DNA of 64,000 bases from Ruegeria lacuscaerulensis (GCF_013033355.1 NZ_WQDY01000015.1:31586-95585), one strand, 5' to 3'; shown: positions 1 through 9,815, counted from the first letter of the stretch. The notes: generated from the letters alone by a model not told the origin. Numbers and translations: made by a program.

Positions 1-584
1 TGATCCAGCAGGAAGGTTACGCCGTCTTCGCCTTCAAAGGCTTCGTGGAAACCGTTGGCACGGTCATGTGCGGCTTGCGTACCCAGACCACCCCAGATTT
101 CAACGATGGTGCCTTTGGCGCTACCTGCACCGCCCAACTGCTCAACCGCGAATTTACCAGCTTCACGACCGATCAGTTCGTTGTCGCCGCCAACCCACTG
201 AACGAATTTGTCGGTGTCGACGTTACGGTCCAGAACAAAGACGGGGATACCCGCGTCGGTTGCCTGCTCGACCACGCCGGTCAGGCCAGCGGATTCTTTC
301 GGCGAGATCAGGATCGCGTCGACTTCCTGACGGATGAAGTTTTCAACGTCTGCAACCTGCTTTTCCGTGCGGTCGTTGGCGTCTGCGATGATCAGCTCGA
401 CATTGTCGTGCAGGTCCGCTTCGGCGCGCAGGTCTTTGTTGAACTGGACGCGCCAGGGTTCAACCGTCGTAACTTGCGAGAAACCTATCACATAGTTGTC
501 AGCGGCCAGTACCATGGATGCCGAAAACGAGGTTACGAGCGCGGTGGCGGCCATCAGGCCCTTGCCAAATGTTCTTCTTTTCAT
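1..584 (-). CDS. Sugar ABC transporter substrate-binding protein (partial)
   Basis: Periplasmic sugar-binding protein feeding the permease and ATPase encoded just upstream. The 194 visible residues start with a signal peptide (MKRRTFGKG..., hydrophobic stretch to about residue 27, ending near VLAA). A periplasmic-binding type I fold follows, with GFSQVTT, DAILISPKES and GIPVFVLDR signatures. The style is that of the YtfQ/ribose-binding family (YtfQ also carries GFSQV near its mature N-terminus), so ribose, galactofuranose or a similar sugar is plausible, but the exact ligand cannot be read. The C-terminal part lies beyond the left edge. An AGGAG-like site lies just ahead of the ATG at 582-584. 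It is the third gene of the operon, 85 bp after the permease. Confidence 0.9.
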   Translation of the reverse strand, partial: MKRRTFGKGLMAATALVTSFSASMVLAADNYVIGFSQVTTVEPWRVQFNKDLRAEADLHDNVELIIADANDRTEKQVADVENFIRQEVDAILISPKESAGLTGVVEQATDAGIPVFVLDRNVDTDKFVQWVGGDNELIGREAGKFAVEQLGGAGSAKGTIVEIWGGLGTQAAHDRANGFHEAFEGEDGVTFLLD

Positions 585-669
585 AGTCTACTCCTTAGTC
601 ATGATGCGGGTTTCTCCAATGTTCCCGCGTTCTGATTGCTCTGACCTATTGTCCACCAAGACCTTCAGG

Positions 670-1953
670 TCAGAGCCTCCTCCCTCTGCCCAGGCGCTCT
701 TTCGCCATGACAAAGATCTCTTCAAATCGCCCTTCCTGAAGCAGGACGGCGACCACGATGATGATGCCCTTCAGCACCAGCTGCGTGTTACTGTCGATGT
801 TGTTCAATTGCAGGATATTGCTGAGGAAACCAAAGATCAGTACCCCAACGAACGTTCCCATGATTGCGCCGCGCCCACCCATCAGGCTGGTACCGCCGAT
901 GACAACGGCCGCAATTGCATCCAGTTCCAAGCCAAGACCCGCATCTGGTTTACCCTGACGGAACTGCGCCACATAGAGCACCCCGGCCAGCGCGGACAGA
1001 CCACCCGCCAGCGCATAGGTGATGATCTTGTTGCGGCCCACATTGATGCCCGCCAGACGCGCGGCCTCTTCATTGCCACCGATGGCCATCAGATAGCTGC
1101 CGAAGGTGGTGAAGCGTGTGACGAGGAAGAATACCAGCAACACACCCAGAAAGAACAGGCCCGGTACAGGGACGACGCCCCACAACAGTTCACGCAGCAC
1201 TTCAAAATTTTCGGTCGCATTCGACCCAGTATAGACCGGATACACGGCCGTATCCTGCCCGGCGATCACGCGGGCCAGACCCAGCGCGCCCACCATCATC
1301 GCCAGCGTCACAATAAAGGGCTGCAGACGGCCATATACGATCAGCGCGCCGTTCACCGTGCCCATCACGGCACCAATGCAGGGCACCACGATCAGCACTG
1401 CCAAAACGCCGAATTTAGGCATCACCTGACCGGCCAGCCAGACCATTACACCGATGGCAATGGCGGCGGCGACCAGACGGCTCAGCATCCGCGAGGGCGC
1501 GCTGTCTGTCGGGTTGTCCGAGCTGCGGCTCAGGTTGTTTTGCACGAAATAGATCAGCGCTGCGATACAGACGAATAGTACGATCCCCGTGGCCGGAACC
1601 CCGAAATAGCTGGCAGCCGTCCAGCCTTCCTGCGTCAGCAGCATTGCGCAGATCACGGTTCCCAGCGCCATGACCGAGCCCACGGACAAGTCGATTCCGG
1701 CAATAAAAATCACCATGGTCATGCCCACGGCGACAATCCCTGTAACCGAAACCTGACGTAGAATGTCGGTCAGGTTGCCCAACGACAGAAAGATGTTGTT
1801 GCCTTTGGACGACAACGGCGAGGTCAACGCCCCAAACAGGATCAGAGCGAACAGGCCCCAATATAGTTTGGTCTTGCCCAAAAGGCGCATTAACGTCGCC
1901 GCGCTGGGGCGTTCGGGTTTCACTGTCGGGCTATTGGGTTCCATAACGGTCAT
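670..1953 (-). CDS. Sugar ABC transporter permease (BPD_transp_2 family)
   Basis: Inner-membrane permease of a ribose/xylose/galactofuranose-type importer, 427 aa with about ten hydrophobic segments. Family hallmarks are visible: GIVAVGMTMVIFIAGIDLSV near residues 73-92, then GGNEEAARLAGI and the conserved GGTSLMGGRGAIMGTFVG loop in the C-terminal half. At 427 aa it is longer than RbsC-like proteins (about 320) and closer to XylH-like permeases, with an insertion between early helices (about residues 140-160). It lies 40 bp after the ATPase gene and 85 bp before the binding-protein gene, so the three form one operon. The start at 1953 is taken as the first ATG; an ATG three codons later is possible. 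Confidence 0.9.
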   Translation of the reverse strand: MTVMEPNSPTVKPERPSAATLMRLLGKTKLYWGLFALILFGALTSPLSSKGNNIFLSLGNLTDILRQVSVTGIVAVGMTMVIFIAGIDLSVGSVMALGTVICAMLLTQEGWTAASYFGVPATGIVLFVCIAALIYFVQNNLSRSSDNPTDSAPSRMLSRLVAAAIAIGVMVWLAGQVMPKFGVLAVLIVVPCIGAVMGTVNGALIVYGRLQPFIVTLAMMVGALGLARVIAGQDTAVYPVYTGSNATENFEVLRELLWGVVPVPGLFFLGVLLVFFLVTRFTTFGSYLMAIGGNEEAARLAGINVGRNKIITYALAGGLSALAGVLYVAQFRQGKPDAGLGLELDAIAAVVIGGTSLMGGRGAIMGTFVGVLIFGFLSNILQLNNIDSNTQLVLKGIIIVVAVLLQEGRFEEIFVMAKERLGRGRRL

Positions 1954-1993
1954 GTCTTTTCTCTGGTTGGGCCAGTTCTAACGGTGTGTGCAG

Positions 1994-3544
1994 TCAGCGG
2001 AACTGCATCGCCAGGGCCTTGATTGAATCAACGGTCATCTCATCGCGCGAAAGCTCACCGGCCAACTGGCCTTCACACAAAACGATCATGCGGTCGCAGA
2101 CAGCGATGAATTCGGACAGTTCCGAGCTGGCAAACAGCACCGAGATGCCCTGATCCGCCAGTCGTCCAACCAGATCGTAGATTTCGTCTTTGGCACCGAT
2201 ATCGATGCCACGAGTGGGTTCGTCCAAAAGCAATACTTGCGGTTGCGTCGCAAGCCATTTGCCCAGCACGACCTTTTGCTGGTTACCGCCGCTGAGTTTG
2301 CCGACCGGATGTTCGGGCCCGGTTGCGGCGACCTTCAAGGTCTCAATCGCGGTCAGAGCCTGCTTGCGTTGTTCAGCTTCGGAAAACCTACCAAAACGCG
2401 ATTGCAGCGGCATCAGCGGCAAAGCAACATTGGACGCAATCGAGCGGTCAAGGATCAAGCCGTTGCCTTTACGGTCTTCTGTGATCAAAGCCAGCCCGTT
2501 GCGCACCCCGTCCTGGGGTTTGATTGGTCTTAGTTTCTTGCCTTCAAGTGTGATTTCGCCCTGATAGCTGGCGCCACGCGCGCCGAACAGAGTTTCCAAC
2601 AGTTCGGTCCGGCCTGCGCCCAACAGGCCGCCGACCCCAAGAACCTCTCCGCGCTTAAGCTCGAAGGATACATCATCCAGAACTTTGCGCTTGCCTTCCC
2701 AGGCGGACAGGTTTGCCACCTGCAGAACGGTTTCGTCGGTCGCCGGTGTATGGCGTTCGACCGGATTGATTTCAACCGTGCGTCCAACCATCATGTTGAT
2801 CAGTTCGGCGGAAGTGGTTTCCGAGGCCAGCCGGGTCCCGATCAGATTGCCATCGCGCAGAACTGTAACGCGGTCAGAAATCTCGAACACTTCGTCCATC
2901 CGGTGCGAGATATAGACAACCGCAACACCCTGTAGCGCCAGATCGCGGACGACTTCCATGAGAATATCAGCTTCGGCTTGCGACAAAGCTGAGGTCGGCT
3001 CATCCATAATCAGAAGGCGCGCATTCATCAGCAGTGCACGGGCGATTTCTACCAACTGCTGCTCGCCAACACGCAAATCTTTGACCGGCGTGTCGATATC
3101 CAGAGTGAAGCCAAAGCGGGCCAACGCTTTGCTGGCCTTTTCCCGCAGCGCTTTGCGGTCGATGAACGTCCCAAATTTCCGGGGCTCGTGGCCCAGCAGA
3201 ACATTTTCAGCCACGGTCATTTCCGGGATCAGGCTGAGTTCCTGATGCATGATGACGATACCATGCTTTTCAGCGTCCCTTGGCGCATCGAATTCCACGG
3301 TTTCGCCGTCGATCTGAAATGTCCCGAATGTCGGTTTTTGCACGCCGCTGATGATCTTCACCAGCGTACTTTTGCCCGCACCGTTTTCGCCCATCAGCGT
3401 GTGAATTTCACCACCGTCAATGACCAGGTCGACATCCCTTAGAACGGATACACCAGAAAACGACATACCGATGCCATTGAGGGAAACCGTAACCTGGCTT
3501 TCCGTTCCTTGTTGTGCGCGCAGAGCAGATTCTTGCTTCGCCAT
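1994..3544 (-). CDS. Sugar ABC transporter ATP-binding protein (two ABC domains)
   Basis: Cytoplasmic ATPase of the sugar importer, built like RbsA/MglA/XylG with two fused nucleotide-binding domains. The first domain has Walker A GENGAGKST, signature LRVGEQQLVEIARALL and Walker B LLIMDEPTSAL. The second has the degenerate Walker A GGLLGAGRTE typical of this family, signature LSGGNQQKVVLGKWL and Walker B LLLDEPTRGID. The ATG at 3544 is chosen because GGGAGG lies 6 bp upstream; an upstream in-frame start at 3607 would add 21 residues with no similarly good ribosome site. It is the first gene of the operon, giving 516 aa, usual for the family. Confidence 0.93.
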   Translation of the reverse strand: MAKQESALRAQQGTESQVTVSLNGIGMSFSGVSVLRDVDLVIDGGEIHTLMGENGAGKSTLVKIISGVQKPTFGTFQIDGETVEFDAPRDAEKHGIVIMHQELSLIPEMTVAENVLLGHEPRKFGTFIDRKALREKASKALARFGFTLDIDTPVKDLRVGEQQLVEIARALLMNARLLIMDEPTSALSQAEADILMEVVRDLALQGVAVVYISHRMDEVFEISDRVTVLRDGNLIGTRLASETTSAELINMMVGRTVEINPVERHTPATDETVLQVANLSAWEGKRKVLDDVSFELKRGEVLGVGGLLGAGRTELLETLFGARGASYQGEITLEGKKLRPIKPQDGVRNGLALITEDRKGNGLILDRSIASNVALPLMPLQSRFGRFSEAEQRKQALTAIETLKVAATGPEHPVGKLSGGNQQKVVLGKWLATQPQVLLLDEPTRGIDIGAKDEIYDLVGRLADQGISVLFASSELSEFIAVCDRMIVLCEGQLAGELSRDEMTVDSIKALAMQFR

Positions 3545-3945
3545 CACAACGCCTCCCTTCGTTGATCTTAACGATTTACCGCAAAACGGTTTTATATACG
3601 AAACCACGTAGGTCTACAGAGCGTCAAGAGGTATTTTTGAATTTGAATTTGAAGGTAGGATGAGGCGCAAATAAAGTGTTTAAAAATAACAGTTTATAAG
3701 ACTCTCTGCGGACCCATCAGCTCTGCCATTTCCACGATTGCAGGTCGCTTGACCGACCGTTTTACATGCAAAACGGGTGGCGTGTTCGTTAAGAATCTTC
3801 CGTATTCCAAGCGTATTTGAGTCGGCGTGAATCGCCGTTTCGAACGGTTAATGACGGTCCCTTGATCCGGGGTCAGCGCGACGAATGTGGCTGACTTTGC
3901 GCGCGCCGAAAAACAATTTTTGGTAGCTTTGGGGCGTCGAACGGC
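3545..3945. other. Intergenic region between sugar ABC operon and nadC
   Basis: About 400 bp without a convincing gene. The left part must hold the promoter of the sugar ABC operon (minus strand), including the AAAACGGTTTT palindrome and a TTGACG-like element around 3623-3628. The remainder, downstream of nadC, shows no clear terminator hairpin or coding potential. Confidence 0.5.
3583..3593. promoter_or_regulatory. Palindrome AAAACGGTTTT before sugar ABC operon
   Basis: An 11-bp perfect palindrome centred on one G lies about 40 bp upstream of the ATPase start codon, in AT-rich sequence. Position and symmetry fit an operator for a sugar-responsive repressor. No regulator gene for this operon lies in the window, so the assignment is inference. 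Confidence 0.35.
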
Positions 3946-4794
3946 TCAGAAGTCCAGCCCGATGTCAATCGATCGGTAAGAGTGCGTCAAAGCACCGGAC
4001 GAGATGTAATCAACCCCTGTCGCGGCTACCGCCGCAACTGTAGCCTTGCTGATATTGCCCGATGCCTCGGTCACCAATCGGCCGTCCACCAACTTGACTG
4101 CCTTCGTCAGAACGTCTGGCGGCATGTTGTCAAGTAGCACGACGTCAGCACCGCCGACCTGGATCACCTCGGACAGTTGCTCCAGCGTATCGACCTCGAT
4201 TTCGACTTTCATCATATGCGACGCGCGGGCTTTTGTTGCATCAAGCACAGCCCGCACACCGCCAGCGGCTGCGATATGATTGTCCTTGATCAGAATTGCA
4301 TCCGATAGCGAGAAGCGATGGTTGAAACCGCCGCCGTGCAGCACGGCCTGCTTTTCCACCAGACGTAGCCCGGGTGTCGTTTTTCGCGTGCAGGTGATAC
4401 GCGCCTTGGTGCCTTTGGTTTCAGCCACTAATTCCGAAGTGGCCGTTGCAACACCCATCATCCGCTGGGCGAAATTCAACGCCACGCGCTCTGCCGACAG
4501 GATTGAGGTGGCTCGGCCTTGGATTTTCATCAGTGTGTCGCCCTTGGCGCAGCTCTGGCCATCTTCGGTGTAGGTTGTGATGAGCAACGAGGGATCGACC
4601 AGACGGAACGCCAGCGCAGCCACTTGCATCCCTGAAACCACAGCATTTTCACGTGCCTCCAACCGTGCGGAATAGGTGACGTCCGCAGGGATCACTGTCT
4701 GAGTGGTGATATCGCCACAGGTACCCATATCTTCAGTCAGCGCGGACCGGACCAGAGGTTCCAGGATCATGTCTGGCAAAGCGGGGTGGGTCAT
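3946..4794 (-). CDS. nadC: Nicotinate-nucleotide pyrophosphorylase (carboxylating)
   Basis: Quinolinate phosphoribosyltransferase, last of the three dedicated steps to nicotinate mononucleotide: quinolinate plus PRPP gives NaMN, CO2 and PPi. It is 282 aa, the normal length. Typical sequence features are EDMGTCGDIT near the N-terminus, LNFAQRMMGVAT, TRKTTPGLR, LIKDNHIA and DVVLLDNMPP, which build the basic substrate pocket of the type II PRTase barrel. The start codon overlaps the nadB stop by 4 bp (ATGA), so translation is coupled in a nadA-nadB-nadC operon. Confidence 0.97.
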   Translation of the reverse strand: MTHPALPDMILEPLVRSALTEDMGTCGDITTQTVIPADVTYSARLEARENAVVSGMQVAALAFRLVDPSLLITTYTEDGQSCAKGDTLMKIQGRATSILSAERVALNFAQRMMGVATATSELVAETKGTKARITCTRKTTPGLRLVEKQAVLHGGGFNHRFSLSDAILIKDNHIAAAGGVRAVLDATKARASHMMKVEIEVDTLEQLSEVIQVGGADVVLLDNMPPDVLTKAVKLVDGRLVTEASGNISKATVAAVAATGVDYISSGALTHSYRSIDIGLDF

Positions 4795-6353
4795 GCTGCG
4801 TCCTTTGCTATGCGATCTCGCAAGTTGAGTGCCTGTGTCAGTGTCAGGCTGGATCGTTGACCGGGGCCACGATTTGGATCGGGGAAATCGGACCGGTAAT
4901 GCGCGCCGCGACTTTCGCGGCGTTGCAGCGCGGCGGCGGCGATCAGGGTGGCCGTAGCGGTCATGTTGAGAAACTGGTCTGACCCAAAGTGCTGGGCCTC
5001 AAGCGCGGCAATTCCAGATAGGGCTTGGCTCAGGCCAGCTTCTTCCCTTACCACGCCGACATGTTCCGTCATTATGCGGCGCAACAGCATCAAATCGTGC
5101 TCATTGTCAGTTGTGCCGGGTGACAAACGGATTTCGACTTCGGGTGCGCTCTTCACGGTTATTTGGCCCGCAATGTCCCGGGCACAGGATCGGGCAAACA
5201 CCAAAGCTTCAAGCAACCCGTTTGATGCCAACCGGTTGGCGCCATGTAACCCGGTGGACGCCGCCTCGCCACAGGCCCAGAGCCCGGCCAACGAACTTCG
5301 CCCAAACAAATCTGTTTCTACGCCGCCCATATGGTAATGCGCTGACGCGGTCACAGGGATGGGGTCCCGTGTTGGGTCAACGCCATGACGCATACAGGCG
5401 CGTGTTACACCGGGAAAAAAAATGCTGATATCGGCACCGATCGCGCCCCGCGTGTCCAGCGCTGGCCGCATGCCAGCTTTGGCTTGCAGATAAACGGCCC
5501 GCGCAACCGTATCTCTGGGGGCAAGCTCGGCATCGGGGTGGAAATCGGGCATGAACCGATGCCCGTTCTTGTCGACAAGAACGGCCCCCTCGCCGCGCAG
5601 TGCTTCGGTTGCCAACGGGGTGGGGTCAGAGTCTACGTCGATTGCGGTGGGATGGAACTGTACAAATTCTGAGTCCGCGATGCGCGCACCAGCACGGGCA
5701 GCCATACCAATCCCTTGCCCGCGAATGCGCGTTGGGTTGGTGGTTTGCGTATAAAGGCCCGAAGATCCACCCGTTGCCAAAAGATAAGCGGCCCCGCGCA
5801 GCAGCAGCTGCGCCGGGCCAGACCCAAGCGCACCTGTAAGGTAGACGCCTGTTACTTGCGCGCCGTCGCTTTCCAGCGCCACGGCCTGCGCGCCCTCGAT
5901 AACCTGGATTGAAGGTGTCTCGCGCAGGGCTTTGATTAACGCGCGCATAATCTCGGCCCCGGCCTGATCACCTTTGACCCGCACAACCCGAGCAGTGGAG
6001 TGAGCGGCCTCACGCGACTGAACAAACTCGCCGCTTGCAGTACGGTCGAATCCAGTGCCAAGCGCAGAAAGGTCGAGGATATGCTCTGGCGCAGCTTGCG
6101 CCACAAACTCGGCCACTTCGCGTAAAACCGAGCCCGCACCCGCGCGCATCGTGTCGTCCGCATGGGCCTTTGGGCTGTCTGTCCGCGCCATGGCGGCTGC
6201 GATGCCACCCTGCGCCCAGGCTGAGCTTGCGCCAGAGCCCAGCGGTTCAGGCGAAATCATCACGACCGGGCAGGGCGCCAGCTTGAGAGCCGCATACACG
6301 GCGGCCAAACCAGCGCCAATGATAACCACTCGCGATGTTTCGATGGTTTGCAT
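4791..6353 (-). CDS. nadB: L-aspartate oxidase
   Basis: FAD enzyme that oxidises L-aspartate to iminoaspartate, which NadA condenses with dihydroxyacetone phosphate. The Rossmann FAD motif GAGLAAVYAAL lies at the N-terminus. GASSAWAQGGIAAA, the RGEGAVLVD segment, HYHMGGVETD and TGLHGANRLASN are fumarate reductase/aspartate oxidase family blocks, and a helical C-terminal domain follows. It has 520 aa from the ATG at 6353. A TTG at 6365 that overlaps the nadA stop (TTGA) is an alternative start; neither has a strong ribosome site, so the start is uncertain by four codons. Middle gene of the nad operon. Confidence 0.96.
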   Translation of the reverse strand: MQTIETSRVVIIGAGLAAVYAALKLAPCPVVMISPEPLGSGASSAWAQGGIAAAMARTDSPKAHADDTMRAGAGSVLREVAEFVAQAAPEHILDLSALGTGFDRTASGEFVQSREAAHSTARVVRVKGDQAGAEIMRALIKALRETPSIQVIEGAQAVALESDGAQVTGVYLTGALGSGPAQLLLRGAAYLLATGGSSGLYTQTTNPTRIRGQGIGMAARAGARIADSEFVQFHPTAIDVDSDPTPLATEALRGEGAVLVDKNGHRFMPDFHPDAELAPRDTVARAVYLQAKAGMRPALDTRGAIGADISIFFPGVTRACMRHGVDPTRDPIPVTASAHYHMGGVETDLFGRSSLAGLWACGEAASTGLHGANRLASNGLLEALVFARSCARDIAGQITVKSAPEVEIRLSPGTTDNEHDLMLLRRIMTEHVGVVREEAGLSQALSGIAALEAQHFGSDQFLNMTATATLIAAAALQRRESRGAHYRSDFPDPNRGPGQRSSLTLTQALNLRDRIAKDAA

Positions 6354-6361
6354 CTGCTGTG

Positions 6362-7414
6362 TCAAATGCCCAACTGGCGCGACAGGTCGATCATACGCTG
6401 AACTGAAAGACGTGCCTTTTCGGCGACCTGGACGTCAACCTCGACTTGACCGGTCATTGTGTCCAGCGCGAACAGCACTTTTTCCAGCGTGATTTTCTTC
6501 ATGTAGGGGCACATGTTGCATGGGCCGACAAATTCGACTTCGGGCAGTTCGTCCGCGATGTTGGACGCCATCGAACATTCGGTGATCAGCAGCGCTTTCT
6601 CTGGTTTTTCGTCCGTGACATATTTGATGATGCCGCTGGTTGAACCCGAGAAATCGGCCTCGGCCACCACGTCCGGCGGGCATTCGGGATGCGCGATCAA
6701 GCGGGTTCCGGGGTTCCATTCGCGAAAGTCGCGCAGGTCACTGGCCGAATATTGCTCGTGAACGATGCACGAGCCCTCCCACCACACGACGTTTTTCTGC
6801 GGAACTTCGCGTGCCACGTTCTGCGCCAGATACTGGTCGGGCGTCATGATGACGGTCTCACTGTCCTGTGCTGCCACGATTTGTGCCGCATTCGACGAGG
6901 TGCAACAGATGTCTGAGGCTGCCTTTACCTCGGCTGTTGTGTTCACATAGGACACAACCGGTGCACCGGGATATCGGCGGCGCATTTCCGCGATGCCTTC
7001 GGCGGTGATCGATTCCGCCAAAGAGCAGCCTGCCTCCATATCCGGCATCAGAACCGTTTTTTCGGGGCTGAGAATTTTGGACGTTTCGGCCATGAAATGA
7101 ACGCCGCATTGAACGATCACCTCGGCCTCGACCTCGGTGGCCTTGATCGCCAGTTGAAGGCTGTCACCGCCGAAATCGGAAATACCGTGGTAGATCTCGG
7201 GCGTCATGTAGTTGTGTCCCAAGATGACCGCGTTGCGGTTTACCTTGAGTTCATTGATCGCCTTTACATATGGCGCATAAATCGCCCAATCCGCCGGTGA
7301 GACCACACGCGACATGCGGTCGTATATATCGCTCATGCTTGCGGCAAGCTCGGGCGACGGGGTCAGGTCATATTTTTCTGAGAGATGCGCGCGCTGCGCG
7401 GGTAGGTCGAACAC
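6362..7414 (-). CDS. nadA: Quinolinate synthase
   Basis: [4Fe-4S] enzyme that condenses iminoaspartate with dihydroxyacetone phosphate to form quinolinate. The 350 aa include the family blocks NAVILGHNYMTPEIYHG, IVQCGVHFMAETSKIL and TPDQYLAQNV, with the cluster cysteines expected in VQCGVHF, HPECPPDVV and the C-terminal GPCNMCPYMKKITLEK. The start is taken as GTG at 7414 because the N-terminal SEKYDLTPSPELAAS segment is typical of alphaproteobacterial NadA; the ribosome site is weak. It is the first gene of the nadABC operon, and its stop touches nadB. Confidence 0.96.
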   Translation of the reverse strand: MFDLPAQRAHLSEKYDLTPSPELAASMSDIYDRMSRVVSPADWAIYAPYVKAINELKVNRNAVILGHNYMTPEIYHGISDFGGDSLQLAIKATEVEAEVIVQCGVHFMAETSKILSPEKTVLMPDMEAGCSLAESITAEGIAEMRRRYPGAPVVSYVNTTAEVKAASDICCTSSNAAQIVAAQDSETVIMTPDQYLAQNVAREVPQKNVVWWEGSCIVHEQYSASDLRDFREWNPGTRLIAHPECPPDVVAEADFSGSTSGIIKYVTDEKPEKALLITECSMASNIADELPEVEFVGPCNMCPYMKKITLEKVLFALDTMTGQVEVDVQVAEKARLSVQRMIDLSRQLGI

Positions 7415-7538
7415 GGGGCTGTTTTTCTGTCTTACAATCTTTTGGCGCTCTGACTATCGGATTTCGTTTATTTTGAACACCAGTCAATAAAGGAAAATGT
7501 GCTGTTTTTTGCAGCTTCTGTAGAACCAGCTGACTTAT

Positions 7539-9596
7539 TTAGGATTTTTCAGTGATGGTTACGGGCTTCCATCCCTCAGCGGGTGGGCTTGCCAGAAGTT
7601 CTCGCATTTTGTCGGCCATCGCGAGCGAGGCAAGGTCCCCGCCACGGATTTGGTCAGCGGTTTCAAATTCTGACAGGGCATTTTCGAATTGCCCGGCGCG
7701 ATAAAGCGTTAGGCCGCGTTCATATGCCTCGATCCAATCGCGTGAGGGGTTGTATCCTTCGGTCATTGCAATCAGTTCATAAACCACAAGCTCTTCGCTG
7801 CGGCCGAACACCGTGAGCGTATCCAATTCGCGCACAATTACAGAATCGCCGGCTTCGCGTCGGGTCTCTGGGCCGATCAGGATAAGGGTGCCGTAGACTT
7901 TGTTCGCGCCTTCCAGTCGGCTTGCGACATTCACCACATCGCCGATCGCCGTATAGTTCAGGCGCTGTTCGGATCCTATGTTCCCCACAAGCGCCTCGCC
8001 GCTGTTCACCCCGATCCGTAGCCGCAGAGGAATACCCTGACTGTCCTTGATGCCTGCCGCGTCGACAGTTTTGACAAGATCCAGCGCCGCACGACAGGCG
8101 TTTTCCGCGTGGTTTTTATCCTGACGTGGTGCCCCCCAAAAGGCCATCACTGCATCACCCATGAACTTGTCGATAGTGCCGTCATGCCTTGCAATCGCGG
8201 CCGAAGCGGCGGTGAAGAACGGTTCCATCAACTGAACAATTCCTGGGCCCAGTTTCTCGGACAGTCCGGTAAAGCCAGTCACATCGCAAAACAAAACCGA
8301 GATTTGCTTCATATCACCGCCCGGCTGCGTTTTGATGCCTTCGGCAACCAGCATGCGAACCAAATCGGTTGGTACATATTTTCGGAACGCTGACAGACCC
8401 GCAGCCATACTGGCCGTTGCCGCAGACAGGTTGGCCAGTTCTGACAGCTTTGAGGGCCTGCGTGAAAAACGCTCAACATCGAAACGTTCGATCTTGTTAA
8501 GGTCTTCGGCGATCCGCGCCAAAGGGTTCGCCACAACCCTACGGACCAGCCAGATGGCTAACCCGGTGGCGAAAACGACTACCCCAATCAGAATATAAAG
8601 AAGGTTGATCAGAGTTTTGTCGATCCCAGACAGGAATGCGGATTCCGGTATTACGGTAGCAACGCGCCAGCCATAAAATCCCAACGAGGTCAGGGCAACT
8701 GCATAGGGAACGCCGTCTATTACAACCCGGGTCGTTGCCCCGCCGGCAGGATTTTTGGCAGGGTCACCCAAAAGCCGTTCGCCCGATATCATGGCGGCCT
8801 CGTACAACTCGCCTTCGCCCATTCGGGCGGGTGTCGTTTCATCCGCCATGGCGTCGGGAACGGCGATCACCTTGCCATCAGCATCCAGAATATAGGCTGC
8901 TCCGAACTCGCCCGGATGTAAGGTCGCAAGGAACCGCGACAAACGGTCGGTTTCGATTGCGACCGCTAGAACACCCTGTCGCCCGCGGTTGACGTCAATG
9001 GGACCGGCATAAGCATAGACCGTTTTTTCACTTCCTGGCAGATCCCGCGCTTCGATCCATCCCGATGAGTTCAGGCTCATAAAGTTATTGAACCAGGCGT
9101 GGTCGCGTGGATCATATTCTGTTTCCCGGAATTTTCGCTCTTCGAACTGGATGTCACCTGGAATGAAAATGTATTGGTCGGTTCGCAACTGCCGATCACG
9201 GATGTTCCTATCGATTTCGACCATCTCAAGACCGCCATCCCCAAGGCGGTGCGAGGCGAAGAAATTGCCGTCGGGCCAGCCGAAGAATATCCACGAGATA
9301 TTGGGCTGCGCTTGTAGTTGCGACAGGAATACGAATTCTCGCTTGTCTGCCTGGCGCGTGGCGATGACATTCTGCACGAAAATGGTGCGCACTGCGGCCC
9401 AGGCCGCTTCGGCCGAGCTGAGCGTCGCGCCGACCTCGATCCGGACGGTATTGGCGATCTGAGTGTTGATTTCAGCAGCCAGCATACGGCTGTTGTCCCG
9501 TGCCGTTGTCCACCAAAGCGTATGAACAATAAAAGTTGACACGCCAATGGACAGGGCGACCAGGATAGATACAGCGATGCCTACACTTATCCGCAT
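7539..9596 (-). CDS. Membrane sensor class III adenylate/guanylate cyclase
   Basis: Predicted membrane-bound cyclase making cAMP (or cGMP). Layout of the 685 aa: N-terminal membrane segment (residues 5-25), a large periplasmic dCache/PAS-like sensor domain (about 30-330), a second membrane helix (LLYILIGVVVFATGLAIW, about 335-355), a HAMP linker, then a class III catalytic domain (about 430-610). The catalytic part shows both metal aspartates (LFCDVTGFTG and KFMGDAVMAFWG), the lysine expected for adenine recognition, and the transition-state segment YTAIGDVVNVASRLE, so it looks active and adenylate-type. A short TPR-like tail follows. GGAG precedes the ATG at 9596 by 5 bp. The ligand is unknown. 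Confidence 0.88.
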   Translation of the reverse strand: MRISVGIAVSILVALSIGVSTFIVHTLWWTTARDNSRMLAAEINTQIANTVRIEVGATLSSAEAAWAAVRTIFVQNVIATRQADKREFVFLSQLQAQPNISWIFFGWPDGNFFASHRLGDGGLEMVEIDRNIRDRQLRTDQYIFIPGDIQFEERKFRETEYDPRDHAWFNNFMSLNSSGWIEARDLPGSEKTVYAYAGPIDVNRGRQGVLAVAIETDRLSRFLATLHPGEFGAAYILDADGKVIAVPDAMADETTPARMGEGELYEAAMISGERLLGDPAKNPAGGATTRVVIDGVPYAVALTSLGFYGWRVATVIPESAFLSGIDKTLINLLYILIGVVVFATGLAIWLVRRVVANPLARIAEDLNKIERFDVERFSRRPSKLSELANLSAATASMAAGLSAFRKYVPTDLVRMLVAEGIKTQPGGDMKQISVLFCDVTGFTGLSEKLGPGIVQLMEPFFTAASAAIARHDGTIDKFMGDAVMAFWGAPRQDKNHAENACRAALDLVKTVDAAGIKDSQGIPLRLRIGVNSGEALVGNIGSEQRLNYTAIGDVVNVASRLEGANKVYGTLILIGPETRREAGDSVIVRELDTLTVFGRSEELVVYELIAMTEGYNPSRDWIEAYERGLTLYRAGQFENALSEFETADQIRGGDLASLAMADKMRELLASPPAEGWKPVTITEKS

Positions 9597-9772
9597 CACA
9601 TCTCCACAATAATGACCGGTAAATCAGTATTGGATTGAGAATTTGCCAAGCGCAAAGGTTGCTTTGCTAAACGCCCGAAAATTCACGCATCTGTTAGGTT
9701 GATGCCATATCGACTGGCGGAAACGTGAGCGGCCAAAACAGCGATCGGCCGACAATTCGCCGAATGTTTACT

Positions 9773-9799
9773 GGCGTTGCGCATCAAAGGCGCAACGCC
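9773..9799 (-). terminator. Hairpin after the MDR oxidoreductase gene
   Basis: A perfect 9-bp inverted repeat (GGCGTTGCG / CGCAACGCC) with a 9-nt loop lies 16 bp past the stop codon of the oxidoreductase gene on the minus strand. There is no T-run after it, so it may be a Rho-assisted terminator or a 3' end stabiliser. Confidence 0.5.
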
Positions 9800-9815
9800 T
9801 GCTTTCGAATGCCAA

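Noticed and set aside
496..1578. Long plus-strand frame over the sugar permease
   Set aside because: It is antisense to a clear ten-helix permease, with low-complexity His/Gln/Asp-rich sequence and no recognisable domain.
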